A stretch of DNA of 64,000 bases from Aeromonas enteropelogenes (GCF_000819845.1 NZ_CDCG01000031.1:578-64577), one strand, 5' to 3'; counted from the stretch's first letter, positions 40,858-50,443 are shown. Program-made: numbers and translations. Notes: generated from the sequence alone by a model not told the origin.

Positions 40858-42084
40858 ATGGAACACAAACCATCCTTGGTGGGCGGGGCATGCATCATTG
40901 CCGGCGTCTGTGTGGGGGCCGGCATGCTGGGCTTGCCGAGTGCCGGGGCGGGTGCCTGGACCCTCTGGTCCCTGCTTGCGGTGGCGCTGACCATGGTGGT
41001 GATGACGGTATCGGGCTGGATGCTGCTCGAATCCTACAAGGGCTATCCGCTGCGCGTCTCCTTCGACACCGTGACCCGGGATCTGCTGGGGGAGAAGATC
41101 AATGCCCTCAACAACCTGAGCGTTTACTTCGTCGGTGGCATCCTGCTCTACGCCTACATTACCTCGTCCGGCCTCATCATCCAGGAGATGACGGGGATCG
41201 GCAGCCACGGCGCCTCAGTACTGTTCACCCTGGTCTTCTCGGCCCTGGTGTGGCACTCCACCCGGGCGGTGGATCGCATCTCGGTGCTGCTCATCATCCT
41301 GATGATGCTGAGCTTCGCCTTCGGCATCTCGGGTCTGTCGATGAAGATTAGCCCCGAGCTGCTGTTTGACCGGATGAGCGAGCACGCCAGCTACGCCCCT
41401 TACGCCCTCGGCATGCTGCCGGTGGCGCTCACCTCGTTCGGCTATCACCACTCGGTGTCGTCGATGCGCGCCTATTATGGCGAGGAGCGCCGTGCCAGCC
41501 GCGCCATTCTGGGAGGGACCGTTATCGCCCTGGCCTTCTACACCGTCTGGTTGCTGAGCGTGTTCGGCAATCTGCCGCGTAGCGAGTTCGGCCCGGTGAT
41601 CGAACAGGGCGGCAACGTAGACGCCCTGCTCAAGGCGCTCGGCTCGGTGATCGAGTCCAAAGCGGTGGCAAGCGCCCTCAACGCCTTCTCCATGGCGGCC
41701 ATCCTCTCCTCCTTCATCGGGGTGGGGCTCGGGGTGTTCGACTACCTGGCGGACCTGTTCAAGTTTGACAACAGCCGCGGTGGCCGCGCCAAGTCCTGGG
41801 CGGTGACCTTCCTGCCGCCGCTGGTGCTCTCGCTGCTGTTCCCGTTCGGCTTCCTGGTGGCCATCGGCTATGCGGGCGCCGTGGCCACCCTGTGGACTTG
41901 CATCATTCCGCCTCTGCTGGCGTGGAAGGTGCGCGCTGGCAAGGGTCAACAAGGGGGCAAGCACGAGGGCTTCCGTGCCCCGGGCGGCATCGTCATGATC
42001 GCCCTGGTGATCCTGTTTGGTGTGCTGACCGCCGCCTTCCACCTGCTCAATATGGCGGGATTGCTGCCTGCCTATACCGGCTAG
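40858..42084 (+). CDS. Aromatic amino-acid permease, Mtr/TyrP (HAAAP) family
   Basis: The 408-residue inner-membrane symporter has eleven or so helices and the family N terminus SLVGGACIIAGVCVGAGMLGLPSAGAG, recognisable as GVCVGAGMLGLP. GMLPVALTSFGYHHSVSSM, PRSEFGPVIEQGGNVDALL and GVGLGVFDYLADLFKFD follow. It imports tryptophan or tyrosine with protons. It is closest in style to Mtr, but specificity is not assigned. It is monocistronic and followed by a strong terminator. Confidence 0.88.
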   Translation: MEHKPSLVGGACIIAGVCVGAGMLGLPSAGAGAWTLWSLLAVALTMVVMTVSGWMLLESYKGYPLRVSFDTVTRDLLGEKINALNNLSVYFVGGILLYAYITSSGLIIQEMTGIGSHGASVLFTLVFSALVWHSTRAVDRISVLLIILMMLSFAFGISGLSMKISPELLFDRMSEHASYAPYALGMLPVALTSFGYHHSVSSMRAYYGEERRASRAILGGTVIALAFYTVWLLSVFGNLPRSEFGPVIEQGGNVDALLKALGSVIESKAVASALNAFSMAAILSSFIGVGLGVFDYLADLFKFDNSRGGRAKSWAVTFLPPLVLSLLFPFGFLVAIGYAGAVATLWTCIIPPLLAWKVRAGKGQQGGKHEGFRAPGGIVMIALVILFGVLTAAFHLLNMAGLLPAYTG

Positions 42085-42104
42085 GTCACGGACATGGAAA
42101 GAGA

Positions 42105-42132
42105 AAAACGGCGCCTGCGGGCGCCGTTTTTT
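42105..42132 (+). terminator. Intrinsic terminator after the aromatic amino-acid permease gene
   Basis: The stem AAACGGCGCC/GGCGCCGTTT with loop TGCG is followed by TTTT. It may also serve the convergent lysozyme-inhibitor gene. Confidence 0.88.
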
Positions 42133-42155
42133 ATGGCTTAAGCACAGCAGGCCGG

Positions 42156-42560
42156 TTACTGGATGCTGACTGACAGGGTGTGGGGCACCTGCTCGCCGCG
42201 GCGGGCGGAGGCGCGCATCTGATAGACCTGGATCAGGTATTTGCCCGAGGTGGGCAGGGCCGATTGCCACTGACCATTGCCATCATTGCGACCCAGCGCC
42301 TCGGCCTGACCCGGGATGGCACCGGGAGCAAAGACATTGAAGTTGGCGTTGCTGCTGCCGCCGATCTTGACCGTCATGGTCTGGCCCGCCTTGGCAACCA
42401 GGGTGTAGTGGATGGTGTCGTAACCGGAGAAGTTGCCTTTTACCTGGGCGCTGTGGGCTCCCTTGGCAAACTGCACCGGTACCGTAGTGATTTTGTCGGC
42501 GGCCTGCACCCCGGCGGCCATGGTTACGACCAGCAATGCGGCCGTGATTGCTCGTTTCAT
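42156..42560 (-). CDS. Periplasmic lysozyme inhibitor of the PliG/PliI type
   Basis: The 134-residue product has a signal peptide (MKRAITAALLVVTMAAGVQA, cleaved before ADKI) and a compact beta-rich domain. The recognisable family pattern is VQFAKGAHSAQVKGNFSGYD, AKAGQTMTVKI, FNVFAPG and SGKYLIQVYQMRASARRGE; the SGxYxxxVxQxRxxAR stretch contacts the lysozyme active site in known structures. Such inhibitors protect against animal g- or i-type lysozymes. An i-type inhibitor (PliI) is known from A. hydrophila. Which subclass this is cannot be settled by eye. Confidence 0.65.
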   Translation of the reverse strand: MKRAITAALLVVTMAAGVQAADKITTVPVQFAKGAHSAQVKGNFSGYDTIHYTLVAKAGQTMTVKIGGSSNANFNVFAPGAIPGQAEALGRNDGNGQWQSALPTSGKYLIQVYQMRASARRGEQVPHTLSVSIQ

Positions 42561-42943
42561 CTTGGCTCCTTATGGATGTGGCCCTGTCACCCAGGCAGAG
42601 CCGCCCTGACAAGATATGACTAAATCGGCGAGCTGCCTATACGCGCCGCAGCGGTTCTCGCTTTGTTTTGGTTTTGTTTTGGGACACCCACCTATGGAAG
42701 ATATTGGGATTCCTGTTTCGGGACATCCACCTTGGGGGAAGATGAATAACCAGAAGAGGCGCGTTTGCAGGTTGGCTGATTTGAGGGTCGCTGAGCATGG
42801 AACATCATCGGGGAGAGCGGCGACAGATAGGATCGATTGGTTGAAGTACGGGAAAGGGCTACTCGGCGGCAAGGGGTTATTGTGCCTCGGTGCGGGCACG
42901 AGGCTGGTGTCAGAAGTTCATCAAGGTGTACACCAAGCTGATG
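42561..42943. repeat. Intergenic stretch with REP-like direct repeats beside the RAYT gene
   Basis: No gene is supported in this 383-base gap. Two direct repeats of the form GGGACAYCCACCT occur at 42681-42693 and 42719-42731, 38 bases apart. An inverted copy (GGGTGTCCC in AGATGGGTGTCCCAG) lies near 43950-43964 on the other side of the transposase gene. Repeats of this kind flanking a Y1 transposase are expected substrates of REP-associated tyrosine transposases. Confidence 0.6.
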
Positions 42944-43891
42944 TCATAAATGGGGTTGGTAACATCGGGTCTGGCCGCAATGCTCGGCATAACGTTGGCA
43001 GCAGACTCTGTCACCAACCGCCCGGATGCCGTGGCGTCGAAACAGAGTGACCTGTCCCAACCATTGCTCCTCATGCATACCCAGGCGTTGCAAGACGGGG
43101 GCAAGATGATGCGGGATATGGCCACACTTATCCAGGCGGATCGCGCGTCCTGTCCAGTCCACCAGGGTCAGGTAGTCGGCAAAACTGCAGGGAAGGGCTT
43201 CATTGCCTTCCTTGGCAAAAGGCAACAGCAATGGGGTCGGATTGACGGGATCCGCTGTCTGTTCAATTCGTTGTTGGATGCTGGTGAAATGGCTCTCTTC
43301 CGGCGTAGTGGCAATGCCGGCCCGAATGGGGTTGAGGTCAACATAGGCCATGCAGGCCAACACCGCCGACTCTGTGAGCAGGGCCTGGCTCTTGAAGCGC
43401 CCCTCCCAGAAGTGGCCTTTGCAACCGTCCTCCTGATTGGCCTGGCGGGCCAGCGACTCATTCAGCAGGCGCACCAGCCAGCTGATGGAATAGAGGCGCT
43501 CTCGCCACTGACCTATCAGCTGGTGCACCACGTCCAACTCGGGCTCTATCAGTTCATCACCCTGATACCAGCGCCTTACCAGCAAGGGCCACTGAAACAG
43601 GCGAGCCCAGCGCTCTGCCACTTCCCGCTCGCTCCACTTATTGGCAATATCGGCCTGCACCTTGAGCACCAGATGATAGTGATTACTCATCACGGCATAG
43701 GCGCATATACCGATGGCAAAGACCTGCGACAGCTGGCCCAGTTTGTCGGCAACCCATTGGCGCCTGTGTTCGTAGCTTTGGCCGGAGTGCTCATCCTGAC
43801 CGCAGAGAAAGGCCCGCCGGACACAGCGGCTGACCACATGGTAGTAAGGCGTATCGGCGAGGCTGATCTGGCGTGAACGGGCGATGGTCAT
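42944..43891 (-). CDS. REP-associated tyrosine transposase (RAYT, Y1/IS200-like)
   Basis: The 315-residue protein is a Y1 (HUH) transposase of the TnpA-REP group. The HUH pair is in MSNHYHLVLKV near residue 70. GHFWEGRFKSQAL follows, and the catalytic-helix motif is AYVDLNPIRAGI. GAGGA precedes the ATG. These proteins process single-stranded REP hairpins and are usually single-copy domesticated genes rather than active insertion sequences. Flanking GGGACACCCACC repeats support that. The C-terminal extension of roughly 100 residues is of unknown role. Confidence 0.88.
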   Translation of the reverse strand: MTIARSRQISLADTPYYHVVSRCVRRAFLCGQDEHSGQSYEHRRQWVADKLGQLSQVFAIGICAYAVMSNHYHLVLKVQADIANKWSEREVAERWARLFQWPLLVRRWYQGDELIEPELDVVHQLIGQWRERLYSISWLVRLLNESLARQANQEDGCKGHFWEGRFKSQALLTESAVLACMAYVDLNPIRAGIATTPEESHFTSIQQRIEQTADPVNPTPLLLPFAKEGNEALPCSFADYLTLVDWTGRAIRLDKCGHIPHHLAPVLQRLGMHEEQWLGQVTLFRRHGIRAVGDRVCCQRYAEHCGQTRCYQPHL

Positions 43892-43949
43892 GGCAACGTC
43901 CTCAGCAGTGATATATCAAGCCAAGCAGCCAGCTATGTGGTTGTCAAAG

Positions 43950-43964
43950 AGATGGGTGTCCCAG
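43950..43964. repeat. Inverted REP-like copy upstream of the RAYT gene
   Basis: GATGGGTGTCCCAG is the inverse of the GGGACACCCACC units found on the far side of the transposase gene. The three copies therefore bracket the gene in opposite orientation. Confidence 0.55.
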
Positions 43965-44128
43965 CTTTTAGAGGTTTTGATTGTGGTTGTTGCCGTGTAA
44001 CCGTGTCGGCCAACCGGAGGGTGGAATTAGGCTGGCCGTTATGGCGGGAGAATCCATTTACGCGAACGTCCGATTACGCCTGACGGCTAATCGAACCTAC
44101 AGACTAATTGAATCTACGGGTTTCGTGA

Positions 44129-44155
44129 GATCTCACTCAATTTATAAGTGAGATC
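44129..44155. promoter_or_regulatory. Perfect 9-base inverted repeat upstream of the AT-rich orphan gene
   Basis: GATCTCACT (44129-44137) and AGTGAGATC (44147-44155) flank a nine-base AT-rich centre, about 45 bases before the orphan gene. It could be an operator for autoregulation or a transcript hairpin. Confidence 0.4.
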
Positions 44156-44200
44156 TTCTATACAATTAAACAATTCTTTGTTAATTAGGTGTGGCTTTAT

Positions 44201-44764
44201 ATGTTTGGATGTTTTAGTAATCACGTTGAATATATAGGTTGTATCGTACTTCCGAATGGAAGGGATTTTAATCAGTATTATACTCGAGACAGGCTAACTA
44301 ATGCTAGTGAGTTTGGTATGGATGTATTCAGGTATTTTGTTAACGCAATCGAGTCAATGAATAATATTATTGATTATATTTATTTTGATAACTATGACGA
44401 GCTTGTTGAACGTGTGACGTTGAAAGATTTTAGAACTGGCATCCTACATAAACATCTCTTTATGTCTGAATTAAATGATTTAGCAAATGCCTATAAACAT
44501 AGTGTTAGAGCAGCAACAAAGGATAAAAAAACAATTATAAATAAGGGTAAAATAAAAGCGGCAGACATGAATATGGTAGAAATAAAGACAGAACTTACCA
44601 TCTCGGCGGCGAAAACCTCATCAACAACTAAAATAACATCACACTTTAGGGTGGAATATTACGATATTTTTCTAGAGAATTTTGAATATTGGTTAGAGTA
44701 TTTTATGACTGGAAATAGAAATGCCAAGTTAAGATCTATTTTAGATGTGGGTCTCGGTAAATAG
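44201..44764 (+). CDS. AT-rich orphan gene of unknown function
   Basis: I do not recognise this protein (187 residues from the ATG at 44201, preceded by TAGGTG; a GTG at 44189 would add four). Its DNA is far more AT-rich than all neighbours and uses codons such as ATA, AAT and TTA, the clearest sign of recent transfer in the window. The sequence is soluble, largely helical in the first half (FGMDVFRYFVNAIESMNNII), with SELNDLANAYKHSVRAA. The N-x-YKH-x-x-R spacing is reminiscent of HEPN-like or apoptosis/defence proteins, but this is weak. It sits next to a RAYT gene at the glyS boundary. Confidence 0.7.
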   Translation: MFGCFSNHVEYIGCIVLPNGRDFNQYYTRDRLTNASEFGMDVFRYFVNAIESMNNIIDYIYFDNYDELVERVTLKDFRTGILHKHLFMSELNDLANAYKHSVRAATKDKKTIINKGKIKAADMNMVEIKTELTISAAKTSSTTKITSHFRVEYYDIFLENFEYWLEYFMTGNRNAKLRSILDVGLGK

Positions 44765-44892
44765 TTCTTGAGGTGATGGATTGCTCTGTTTTCATCTACT
44801 CCTGCACGTTAAAATTGCGCACGGTATTTTTTTCAAATTTGTAGCCTCCCCTAAAACATAAATAAAGTAATCTCTCTAAAACAGAATAATAC

Positions 44893-44922
44893 AAAAAAAC
44901 GGCGCCTTACGGCGCCGCTTTT
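44893..44922 (-). terminator. Intrinsic terminator after glyS
   Basis: A CGGCGCC/GGCGCCG stem with a short loop is followed on the minus strand by a run of seven T residues, just beyond glyS. The rest of the 180-base gap to the orphan gene is AT-rich and featureless. Confidence 0.88.
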
Positions 44923-44944
44923 AATATCACTTACCCGACCAACA

Positions 44945-47014
44945 TCACTGCAGCAGGGAGATATCCGCCACTTGCAGGAACAGGTTGCGCAGGTTGTTCA
45001 GCAGCGCCAGACGGTTGGCCTTGAGGGCTTCGTCGTCGGCCATCACCATCACTTCGTTGAAGAAGGTATCGACCGGCTCGCGCAGGGCGGCCAGACGGGT
45101 GAGGGCAGCCTGATAGTCACCGGCGGCGAACAGCGGGGCCAGCTCGGATTGCAGTGCTGCAACCTGGGTGGCCAGCGCCTTCTCGGCAGCATCGACCAGC
45201 AGTTCCGGTTTGACGGCAGTCGGCAGTTCGCCTTCGACCTTGGCCAGAATGTTGCTCACGCGCTTGTTGGCGGCAGCCAGTGCCAGGGCGGCATCCAGCG
45301 TGCGGAAGTGGCTGACGGCCTTGACGCGACGATCGAAGTCGAGCGGACGGGTCGGGCGGCGGGCCAGTACGGCCAGCACCACGTCGGCACCGATGCCTTC
45401 GTCCTGATAGGCGGCACGGAAGCGGCCCAGCATAAAGTCGACCACGTCGGTGACGACGGTTTTGTTGGTCAGCTTGTCGCCGTAGACGCGTACCGCTTCT
45501 TCAACCAGTTCAACCAGATCCAGATCCAGCTGCTTCTCGGTCATGATGCGCAGGGCACCGATGGCGGCGCGACGCAGGGCGAACGGGTCCTTGTCACCCT
45601 TCGGCAGCATGCCGATGCCGAAGATGCCGGCCAGGGTGTCGAACTTGTCGGCCAGCGCGACGGCGCAGGCAACCAGACCGGACGGCAGGGCATCACCGGC
45701 AAAGCGCGGCATGTACTGCTCGTTGAGGGCCACGGCAACCGCTTCGTCTTCGCCATCGTGACGGGCGTAGTGCATCCCCATGACACCCTGGGTGTCGGTG
45801 AACTCGCCGACCATGTTGGTCATCAGATCACACTTGGAGAGCAGACCGGCACGCTTGGCCTGAGCCACATCGGCGCCGATACGCTCGGCGATAAAGCCGG
45901 CGACGGTTTCGATACGCTCGACCTTGGCCTTGACGGTGCCCAGCTGTTGCTGGAACAGCACGGTTTCAAGGCGCGGTAGGCGGGAGGCCAGGGTCTGCTT
46001 GAGGTCGGTCTTGAAGAAGAACTCGGCGTCAGAGAGACGGGGGCGAACCACCTTCTCGTTGCCGCTGATGATCTGGCTCGGGTCTTTGGACTCGATGTTG
46101 GTGACGAAGATGAACTTCGGCAGCAGCTTGCCGTTCTTGTCGTAGACCGGGAAGTACTTCTGGTCACCCTTCATGGTGTGCACCAGCGCTTCGGCCGGCA
46201 CGGCCAGGAACTTCTCTTCGAAGTTGGCGGTCAGCACCACAGGCCACTCGACCAGGGCGGTCACTTCTTCCAGCAGGGCGTCGTCCAGATCGGCCACGCC
46301 ACCGAAGGCGGCAGCGGCCGCTTCGGCGTCAGCTTTGATCTTGGCCTTGCGCGCCATGAAGTCGGCAATCACCATGCCGCGCTCCTGCAGGATCTGCGGG
46401 TACTGGCTGGCGTTGTCGATGGTGAACTCGCTCTCACCCATGAAGCGGTGACCGCGGATGGTGCGGGCAGAGTCGATACCCAGAATGTGAGCGGGGACCA
46501 GCTCGCCATCCAGCAGCAGGGTCACGGTAAAGACCGGACGCACGAACTGGATGGTCTTGTCGCCCCAGCGCATCATTTTCGGGATGGGCAGCTTGGCCAG
46601 AGCAGAGGCAACCAGTTCGCCCAACAACTCTTTGGCCGGACGGCCTTCGACCTTGGCGGTGTGAACCAGCCACTCGCCCTTGTCGGTGACCAGACGCTCG
46701 GCCTGCTCAACGGTGATGCCGTTGCCACGGGCCCAGCCTTCGGCGGCCTTGGTCGGCTTGCCTTCGGCATCGAACGCCTGGGCCACGGCCGGGCCGCGCT
46801 TCTCGACGCTCTTGCTCGGCTGTTCGCCAGCCAGTGCGTGCACCTTCAACGCCAGACGGCGCGGGGAGGCAAACCACTCGACGTCGCCAAAGGCTAGATC
46901 GGCCTTGGTCAGCTCGGCTTTGAAGTTGTCGGCAAAGGCTTCGGCCAGGGAGCGCAGGGCTTTGGGCGGCAGCTCAGCAGTACCGATCTCTACCAGAAAT
47001 GTATGTTGTGCCAT
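44945..47014 (-). CDS. glyS: Glycine--tRNA ligase subunit beta
   Basis: GlyS is the large subunit of the alpha2-beta2 glycyl-tRNA synthetase. The 689-residue product equals the E. coli length and starts with the conserved [20 protein letters not shown]. It contains [47 protein letters not shown] and the HD-like [25 protein letters not shown]. The anticodon-binding C-terminal region ends [19 protein letters not shown]. It is nine bases downstream of glyQ. Confidence 0.98.
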   Translation of the reverse strand: MAQHTFLVEIGTAELPPKALRSLAEAFADNFKAELTKADLAFGDVEWFASPRRLALKVHALAGEQPSKSVEKRGPAVAQAFDAEGKPTKAAEGWARGNGITVEQAERLVTDKGEWLVHTAKVEGRPAKELLGELVASALAKLPIPKMMRWGDKTIQFVRPVFTVTLLLDGELVPAHILGIDSARTIRGHRFMGESEFTIDNASQYPQILQERGMVIADFMARKAKIKADAEAAAAAFGGVADLDDALLEEVTALVEWPVVLTANFEEKFLAVPAEALVHTMKGDQKYFPVYDKNGKLLPKFIFVTNIESKDPSQIISGNEKVVRPRLSDAEFFFKTDLKQTLASRLPRLETVLFQQQLGTVKAKVERIETVAGFIAERIGADVAQAKRAGLLSKCDLMTNMVGEFTDTQGVMGMHYARHDGEDEAVAVALNEQYMPRFAGDALPSGLVACAVALADKFDTLAGIFGIGMLPKGDKDPFALRRAAIGALRIMTEKQLDLDLVELVEEAVRVYGDKLTNKTVVTDVVDFMLGRFRAAYQDEGIGADVVLAVLARRPTRPLDFDRRVKAVSHFRTLDAALALAAANKRVSNILAKVEGELPTAVKPELLVDAAEKALATQVAALQSELAPLFAAGDYQAALTRLAALREPVDTFFNEVMVMADDEALKANRLALLNNLRNLFLQVADISLLQ

Positions 47015-47023
47015 GTCCGTTCC

Positions 47024-47947
47024 TTAACCTTGCTTGTTCTCACTGCGCTGACACATAGGGAAGCCCAGCGCTTCGCGGGAGGCGTAGTATGCCTCTGCCA
47101 CGGCCTTGGTCAGGGTGCGAATGCGCAGGATGTAGCGCTGACGCTCGGTGACCGAGATGGCCTTGCGGGCATCCAGCAGGTTGAAGGAGTGAGCGGCTTT
47201 GAGGATGCGCTCGTAGGCAGGCAGCGGCAGCGGTTTTTCCAGTGCCAGCAGATTCTGGGCTTCCTTCTCGTACTGCTCGAAGCAGTGGAACAGGAACTCC
47301 ACATCGGCGTGTTCGAAGTTGTAGGTGGATTGCTCCACTTCGTTCTGGTGGAACACGTCGCCGTAGGTGGTCTTGCCCAGCGGGCCGTCAGACCAGACCA
47401 GGTCGTAGACGCTGTCGACGCCCTGAATGTACATGGCCAGACGCTCGAGACCGTAGGTGATCTCGCCGGTCACCGGCTTGCACTCGAGGCCGCCAACCTG
47501 CTGGAAGTAGGTGAACTGGGTCACTTCCATGCCGTTCAGCCACACTTCCCAACCCAGGCCCCAGGCACCCAGCGTCGGGTTTTCCCAGTTGTCTTCCACG
47601 AAGCGGATGTCGTGGATCTCGGGATCCATGCCCAGCTCTTTCAGGGAGCCCAGATAGAGTTCCTGAATGTTGTCGGGGGAAGGCTTGATGATCACCTGGA
47701 ACTGGTAATAGTGCTGCAGGCGGTTCGGGTTTTCACCGTAGCGGCCGTCAGTCGGACGGCGGGACGGTTGCACGTAGGCGCAGGCGATGGGCTCGGGGCC
47801 CAAGGCGCGCAGGCAGGTCATGGGGTGAGAAGTACCGGCACCCACTTCCATATCCAGCGGCTGAATGATGGTACAGCCCTGGCGGGACCAATAGTCCTGC
47901 AGCTGCAGGATCAGGCCCTGAAAGGTTTTGACATCGAATTTTTGCAT
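47024..47947 (-). CDS. glyQ: Glycine--tRNA ligase subunit alpha
   Basis: GlyQ carries the class II catalytic core of glycyl-tRNA synthetase. The 307-residue protein has the diagnostic [28 protein letters not shown] (seen as [20 protein letters not shown]), [45 protein letters not shown]-like segments and [18 protein letters not shown]. It is the promoter-proximal gene of glyQS. Confidence 0.98.
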   Translation of the reverse strand: MQKFDVKTFQGLILQLQDYWSRQGCTIIQPLDMEVGAGTSHPMTCLRALGPEPIACAYVQPSRRPTDGRYGENPNRLQHYYQFQVIIKPSPDNIQELYLGSLKELGMDPEIHDIRFVEDNWENPTLGAWGLGWEVWLNGMEVTQFTYFQQVGGLECKPVTGEITYGLERLAMYIQGVDSVYDLVWSDGPLGKTTYGDVFHQNEVEQSTYNFEHADVEFLFHCFEQYEKEAQNLLALEKPLPLPAYERILKAAHSFNLLDARKAISVTERQRYILRIRTLTKAVAEAYYASREALGFPMCQRSENKQG

Positions 47948-48156
47948 AATTTTTTTCGCGCGAAATGAAATCAGAGCAAGATTTGCTGAATGTGAACCGA
48001 AGGAGTATACCGTCTGGCATGGTCGGATAATAGGCGAAATTACAGCGGATTAATGTGATGGCGCTGCGCCGGGCCTGGGCGGGAGGGGTTGTGGGCACTC
48101 CCACGCCCGGGTTGGCATCGACCCCGGGGATTGGATGAAATGACAGGAGAGAGGGA

Positions 48157-48753
48157 ATGGAGTTGCGTTGCGCCTGGGTGACCAAAGACCCGGAATACAT
48201 CGAATACCATGACAAGCAGTGGGGAAGGCCGGTCCATGACTCGCGCGAGCTGTTTGCCAAGCTCTGCCTCGACGGCCAGCAGGCGGGGCTGTCGTGGATC
48301 ACCATCCTGAAGCGCACCGAGAGCTACCATCGCGCCTATGCCGATTTCGATCCGGTGCGCATCGCGCAGTTCGACGAGCAGGATGTGGAACGGCTGATGC
48401 AGGATACCGGCATCATCCGCAACCGGCTCAAGGTGCAGTCGATCATCAAAAACGCCCGCGCCTATCTGGCGCTGGAGGCCGAAGGCATCGACTTTGTCGA
48501 TTATCTGTGGGGCTTTGTCGGCGGCGCCCCCATCGTCAACCAGCGCCAGGGCAACGGCGACATTCCGGCGACCTCGCCGGAGTCGGATGCCATGTCGAAG
48601 GCGCTCAAGAAGCGCGGCTTCACCTTCGTCGGCAGCACCATCTGCTACGCCTTCATGCAGGCGGTGGGGATGGTGAACGATCATCTGGTGACCTGCCCCT
48701 GTCACGCCGAGTGCCAGCAGGTGATGAGGCCAGCTGATCAGGTCCGCGGGTAG
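48157..48753 (+). CDS. tag: DNA-3-methyladenine glycosylase I
   Basis: Tag removes 3-methyladenine from DNA in base-excision repair. The 198-residue product starts MELRCAWVTKDPEYIEYHD and contains KQWGRPVHDSRELFAKLCLDG and QAGLSWITILKRTESYH. It has the structural zinc ligands (Cys near the start plus HLVTCPCHAECQ at the C terminus) and the conserved FVGSTICYAFMQAVGMVNDH. It is divergent from glyQ, a common neighbour arrangement in gammaproteobacteria. Confidence 0.97.
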   Translation: MELRCAWVTKDPEYIEYHDKQWGRPVHDSRELFAKLCLDGQQAGLSWITILKRTESYHRAYADFDPVRIAQFDEQDVERLMQDTGIIRNRLKVQSIIKNARAYLALEAEGIDFVDYLWGFVGGAPIVNQRQGNGDIPATSPESDAMSKALKKRGFTFVGSTICYAFMQAVGMVNDHLVTCPCHAECQQVMRPADQVRG

Positions 48754-48899
48754 CCAGCCGCGTGGTGGCCTCACTCGGTTTAGCATAAAAAACCAGCACT
48801 CTCGTCAGCCGTTCAGGTCTGCGTCAGACAATGGCGCGATGGCACGCTACAATCCGGCCCCCGGCATGGTGCCGGATTGTTTTTACAGAGGTTTTTTCC

Positions 48900-49556
48900 A
48901 TGCGAGCCAAGATTCTGGTGCCAGCTCTGGCGCTGACCGTTGCCCTGAGCGGCTGTACTACCAACCCCTATACCGGTGAATCCCAGACTTCCAAGGGCGC
49001 CTGGGGCGCGCTGGCGGGTGCGGCGGCCGGGGCGGCCGTGGGGGCACTCTCCTCCAGCAAGGGCGATCGCAAGAAGGGCATTCTGACCGGCGTGGCCGCC
49101 GGCGCCGCCTTGGGCGGTGGTATCGGTTACTACATGGACGTGCAGGAGGCCAAGCTGCGCGAGAAGTTGCAGGGCACTGGCGTCAGCGTGACCCGCAACG
49201 GTGATCAGCTGATCCTCAACATGCCGAACAACGTCACCTTCGACAGCTCCAGCGCCCAGCTGAAAGCGGCCGGTGCCAACACCCTGTCCGGCGTGGCCAT
49301 GGTGGTCTCCGAGTTCGACAAGACCCGCCTGAACGTGGTCGGTCACACCGACAGCACCGGCTCTCGCGAGCTGAATATGCGTCTCTCCCGCGAGCGCGCC
49401 GACGCCGTCGCCGCCCAGCTGATTGGCCAGGGCGTGAGCGGTAGCCGCATCTCCACCTACGGCGTGGGTCCGGATCAGCCGATCGCCACCAACAGCACGG
49501 CCGTAGGCAAGGCCCAGAACCGCCGGGTGACTATCACCCTGACCCCGATCGGTTAA
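48900..49556 (+). CDS. yiaD: OmpA-family lipoprotein YiaD
   Basis: The 218-residue product is an outer-membrane lipoprotein: a signal peptide with lipobox LSGC near residue 19, then CTTNPYTGESQ. A glycine-zipper region follows (GALAGAAAGAAVGALSSSKGDRKKG, seen as GALAGAAAGAAVGALSSSK; GGGIGYYMDVQE). The C-terminal OmpA peptidoglycan-binding domain has FDSSSAQLKAAG, VVGHTDSTGSRELNMRLSRERADAV and AVGKAQNRRVTITL. It closely parallels E. coli YiaD. A terminator follows. Confidence 0.93.
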   Translation: MRAKILVPALALTVALSGCTTNPYTGESQTSKGAWGALAGAAAGAAVGALSSSKGDRKKGILTGVAAGAALGGGIGYYMDVQEAKLREKLQGTGVSVTRNGDQLILNMPNNVTFDSSSAQLKAAGANTLSGVAMVVSEFDKTRLNVVGHTDSTGSRELNMRLSRERADAVAAQLIGQGVSGSRISTYGVGPDQPIATNSTAVGKAQNRRVTITLTPIG

Positions 49557-49577
49557 TCGGTCCGGTTGTCGTCTACG

Positions 49578-49609
49578 AAAAGGCCCCGCCAGCGATGGCG
49601 GGGCCTTTT
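49578..49609 (+). terminator. Intrinsic terminator after yiaD
   Basis: The hairpin AAAAGGCCCCGCC/GGCGGGGCCTTTT with a six-base loop ends in a T-run and lies 20 bases after the stop codon. Confidence 0.9.
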
Positions 49610-49660
49610 GTTATCCAGTGGCCGGATGACTATGTATCGTCGGGGCCATGCCGTTTCGGG

Positions 49661-50008
49661 TCAGACCGCTGCAGTCAGCTGCACTTCCACCTTGTAGCCT
49701 TCGTGGGCCAGGCGGGCCTGGACGCAGGCGCGGACGGGGGCGGTACCTGCCGGGATCCAGGCATCCCACTGCTCGTTGAAGGCGGCGATGTCAGCGATAT
49801 CTTTGAGATAGATGTTGGCCATCAGGATCTTGTCGACGCCGGAGCCGTTGGCTTCCAGCAGGCGTTGCAGGCTCTCAAGCACCTCGCGGGTCTGCTGGTG
49901 GATATCGGCCTCTTCGCTGGCAGGCACTTCCACCACATAGAGGGTGCCGTTATGGATGACCACGTCTGACCAACGCTGAGTAGTGCCGATACGGGTAATG
50001 GTTGTCAT
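49661..50008 (-). CDS. RidA/YjgF-family protein (YoaB-like)
   Basis: The 115-residue protein (ATG at 50008, GGAG upstream) is of the YjgF/YER057c/UK114 fold: RIGTTQRWSDVVIHNGTLYVVEVPA, IYLKDIADIAAFNEQWDAW and PVRACVQARLAHEGYKVEV. The arginine in PVRACVQ is the conserved site residue that binds carboxylates in imine-hydrolysing relatives. It matches the YoaB subgroup rather than RidA itself. It may deaminate reactive enamine/imine intermediates. It lies 20 bases after tusA. Confidence 0.85.
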   Translation of the reverse strand: MTTITRIGTTQRWSDVVIHNGTLYVVEVPASEEADIHQQTREVLESLQRLLEANGSGVDKILMANIYLKDIADIAAFNEQWDAWIPAGTAPVRACVQARLAHEGYKVEVQLTAAV

Positions 50009-50028
50009 GGTGTGCTCCGGTGCAGGAT

Positions 50029-50274
50029 TCACTGACCCTTGCGGATCAGATAGCGATAGGGGGCCTGTTCTGTCTCACTGGCGATCAGGGTGTGATCCAT
50101 GAAGCGGCAGAAGCTGGGAATGTCGCGGGTGGTTGAGGGATCATCGGCGCTGACCAGCAGGGTCTCACCCTCGGCCATCAGGCGTACTTTTTTGCGCACC
50201 ATCATCACGGGTTCCGGACAACGGAGCCCGATCGCGTCCAACTCATGGTTTGCATCGCAGAATAAATCACTCAT
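50029..50274 (-). CDS. tusA: Sulfurtransferase TusA
   Basis: TusA accepts persulfide sulfur from IscS and relays it for 2-thiouridine formation in tRNA. The 81-residue protein has the TusA signature [20 protein letters not shown] with the catalytic cysteine, then [20 protein letters not shown] and the C-terminal YRYLIRKG. Length equals E. coli TusA. It probably forms a two-gene unit with the RidA-family gene. Confidence 0.97.
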   Translation of the reverse strand: MSDLFCDANHELDAIGLRCPEPVMMVRKKVRLMAEGETLLVSADDPSTTRDIPSFCRFMDHTLIASETEQAPYRYLIRKGQ

Positions 50275-50443
50275 CTCTTGTTAACCTTCAACCAATTCGG
50301 CTGCCAATGATACTCAGGGCTAAAAAATAAGCAAATTATCGGCCTTTTCTTGGCACATGTAACTGAAATGTTGTCACGGGCCTACCCACCTTGCGCCGGA
50401 TGAGTAATATAAAAATTGCACCATATTCAACAAGGAGGTGAAT

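Noticed and set aside
42616-43050. A 144-codon plus-strand frame between the lysozyme inhibitor and the transposase
   Set aside because: It overlaps the transposase 3' end and the REP-like repeats, lacks a ribosome site and has no coherent protein character.
48040-48786. A 248-codon frame antisense to tag
   Set aside because: Tag is unambiguous on the plus strand; the antisense frame has no motif.
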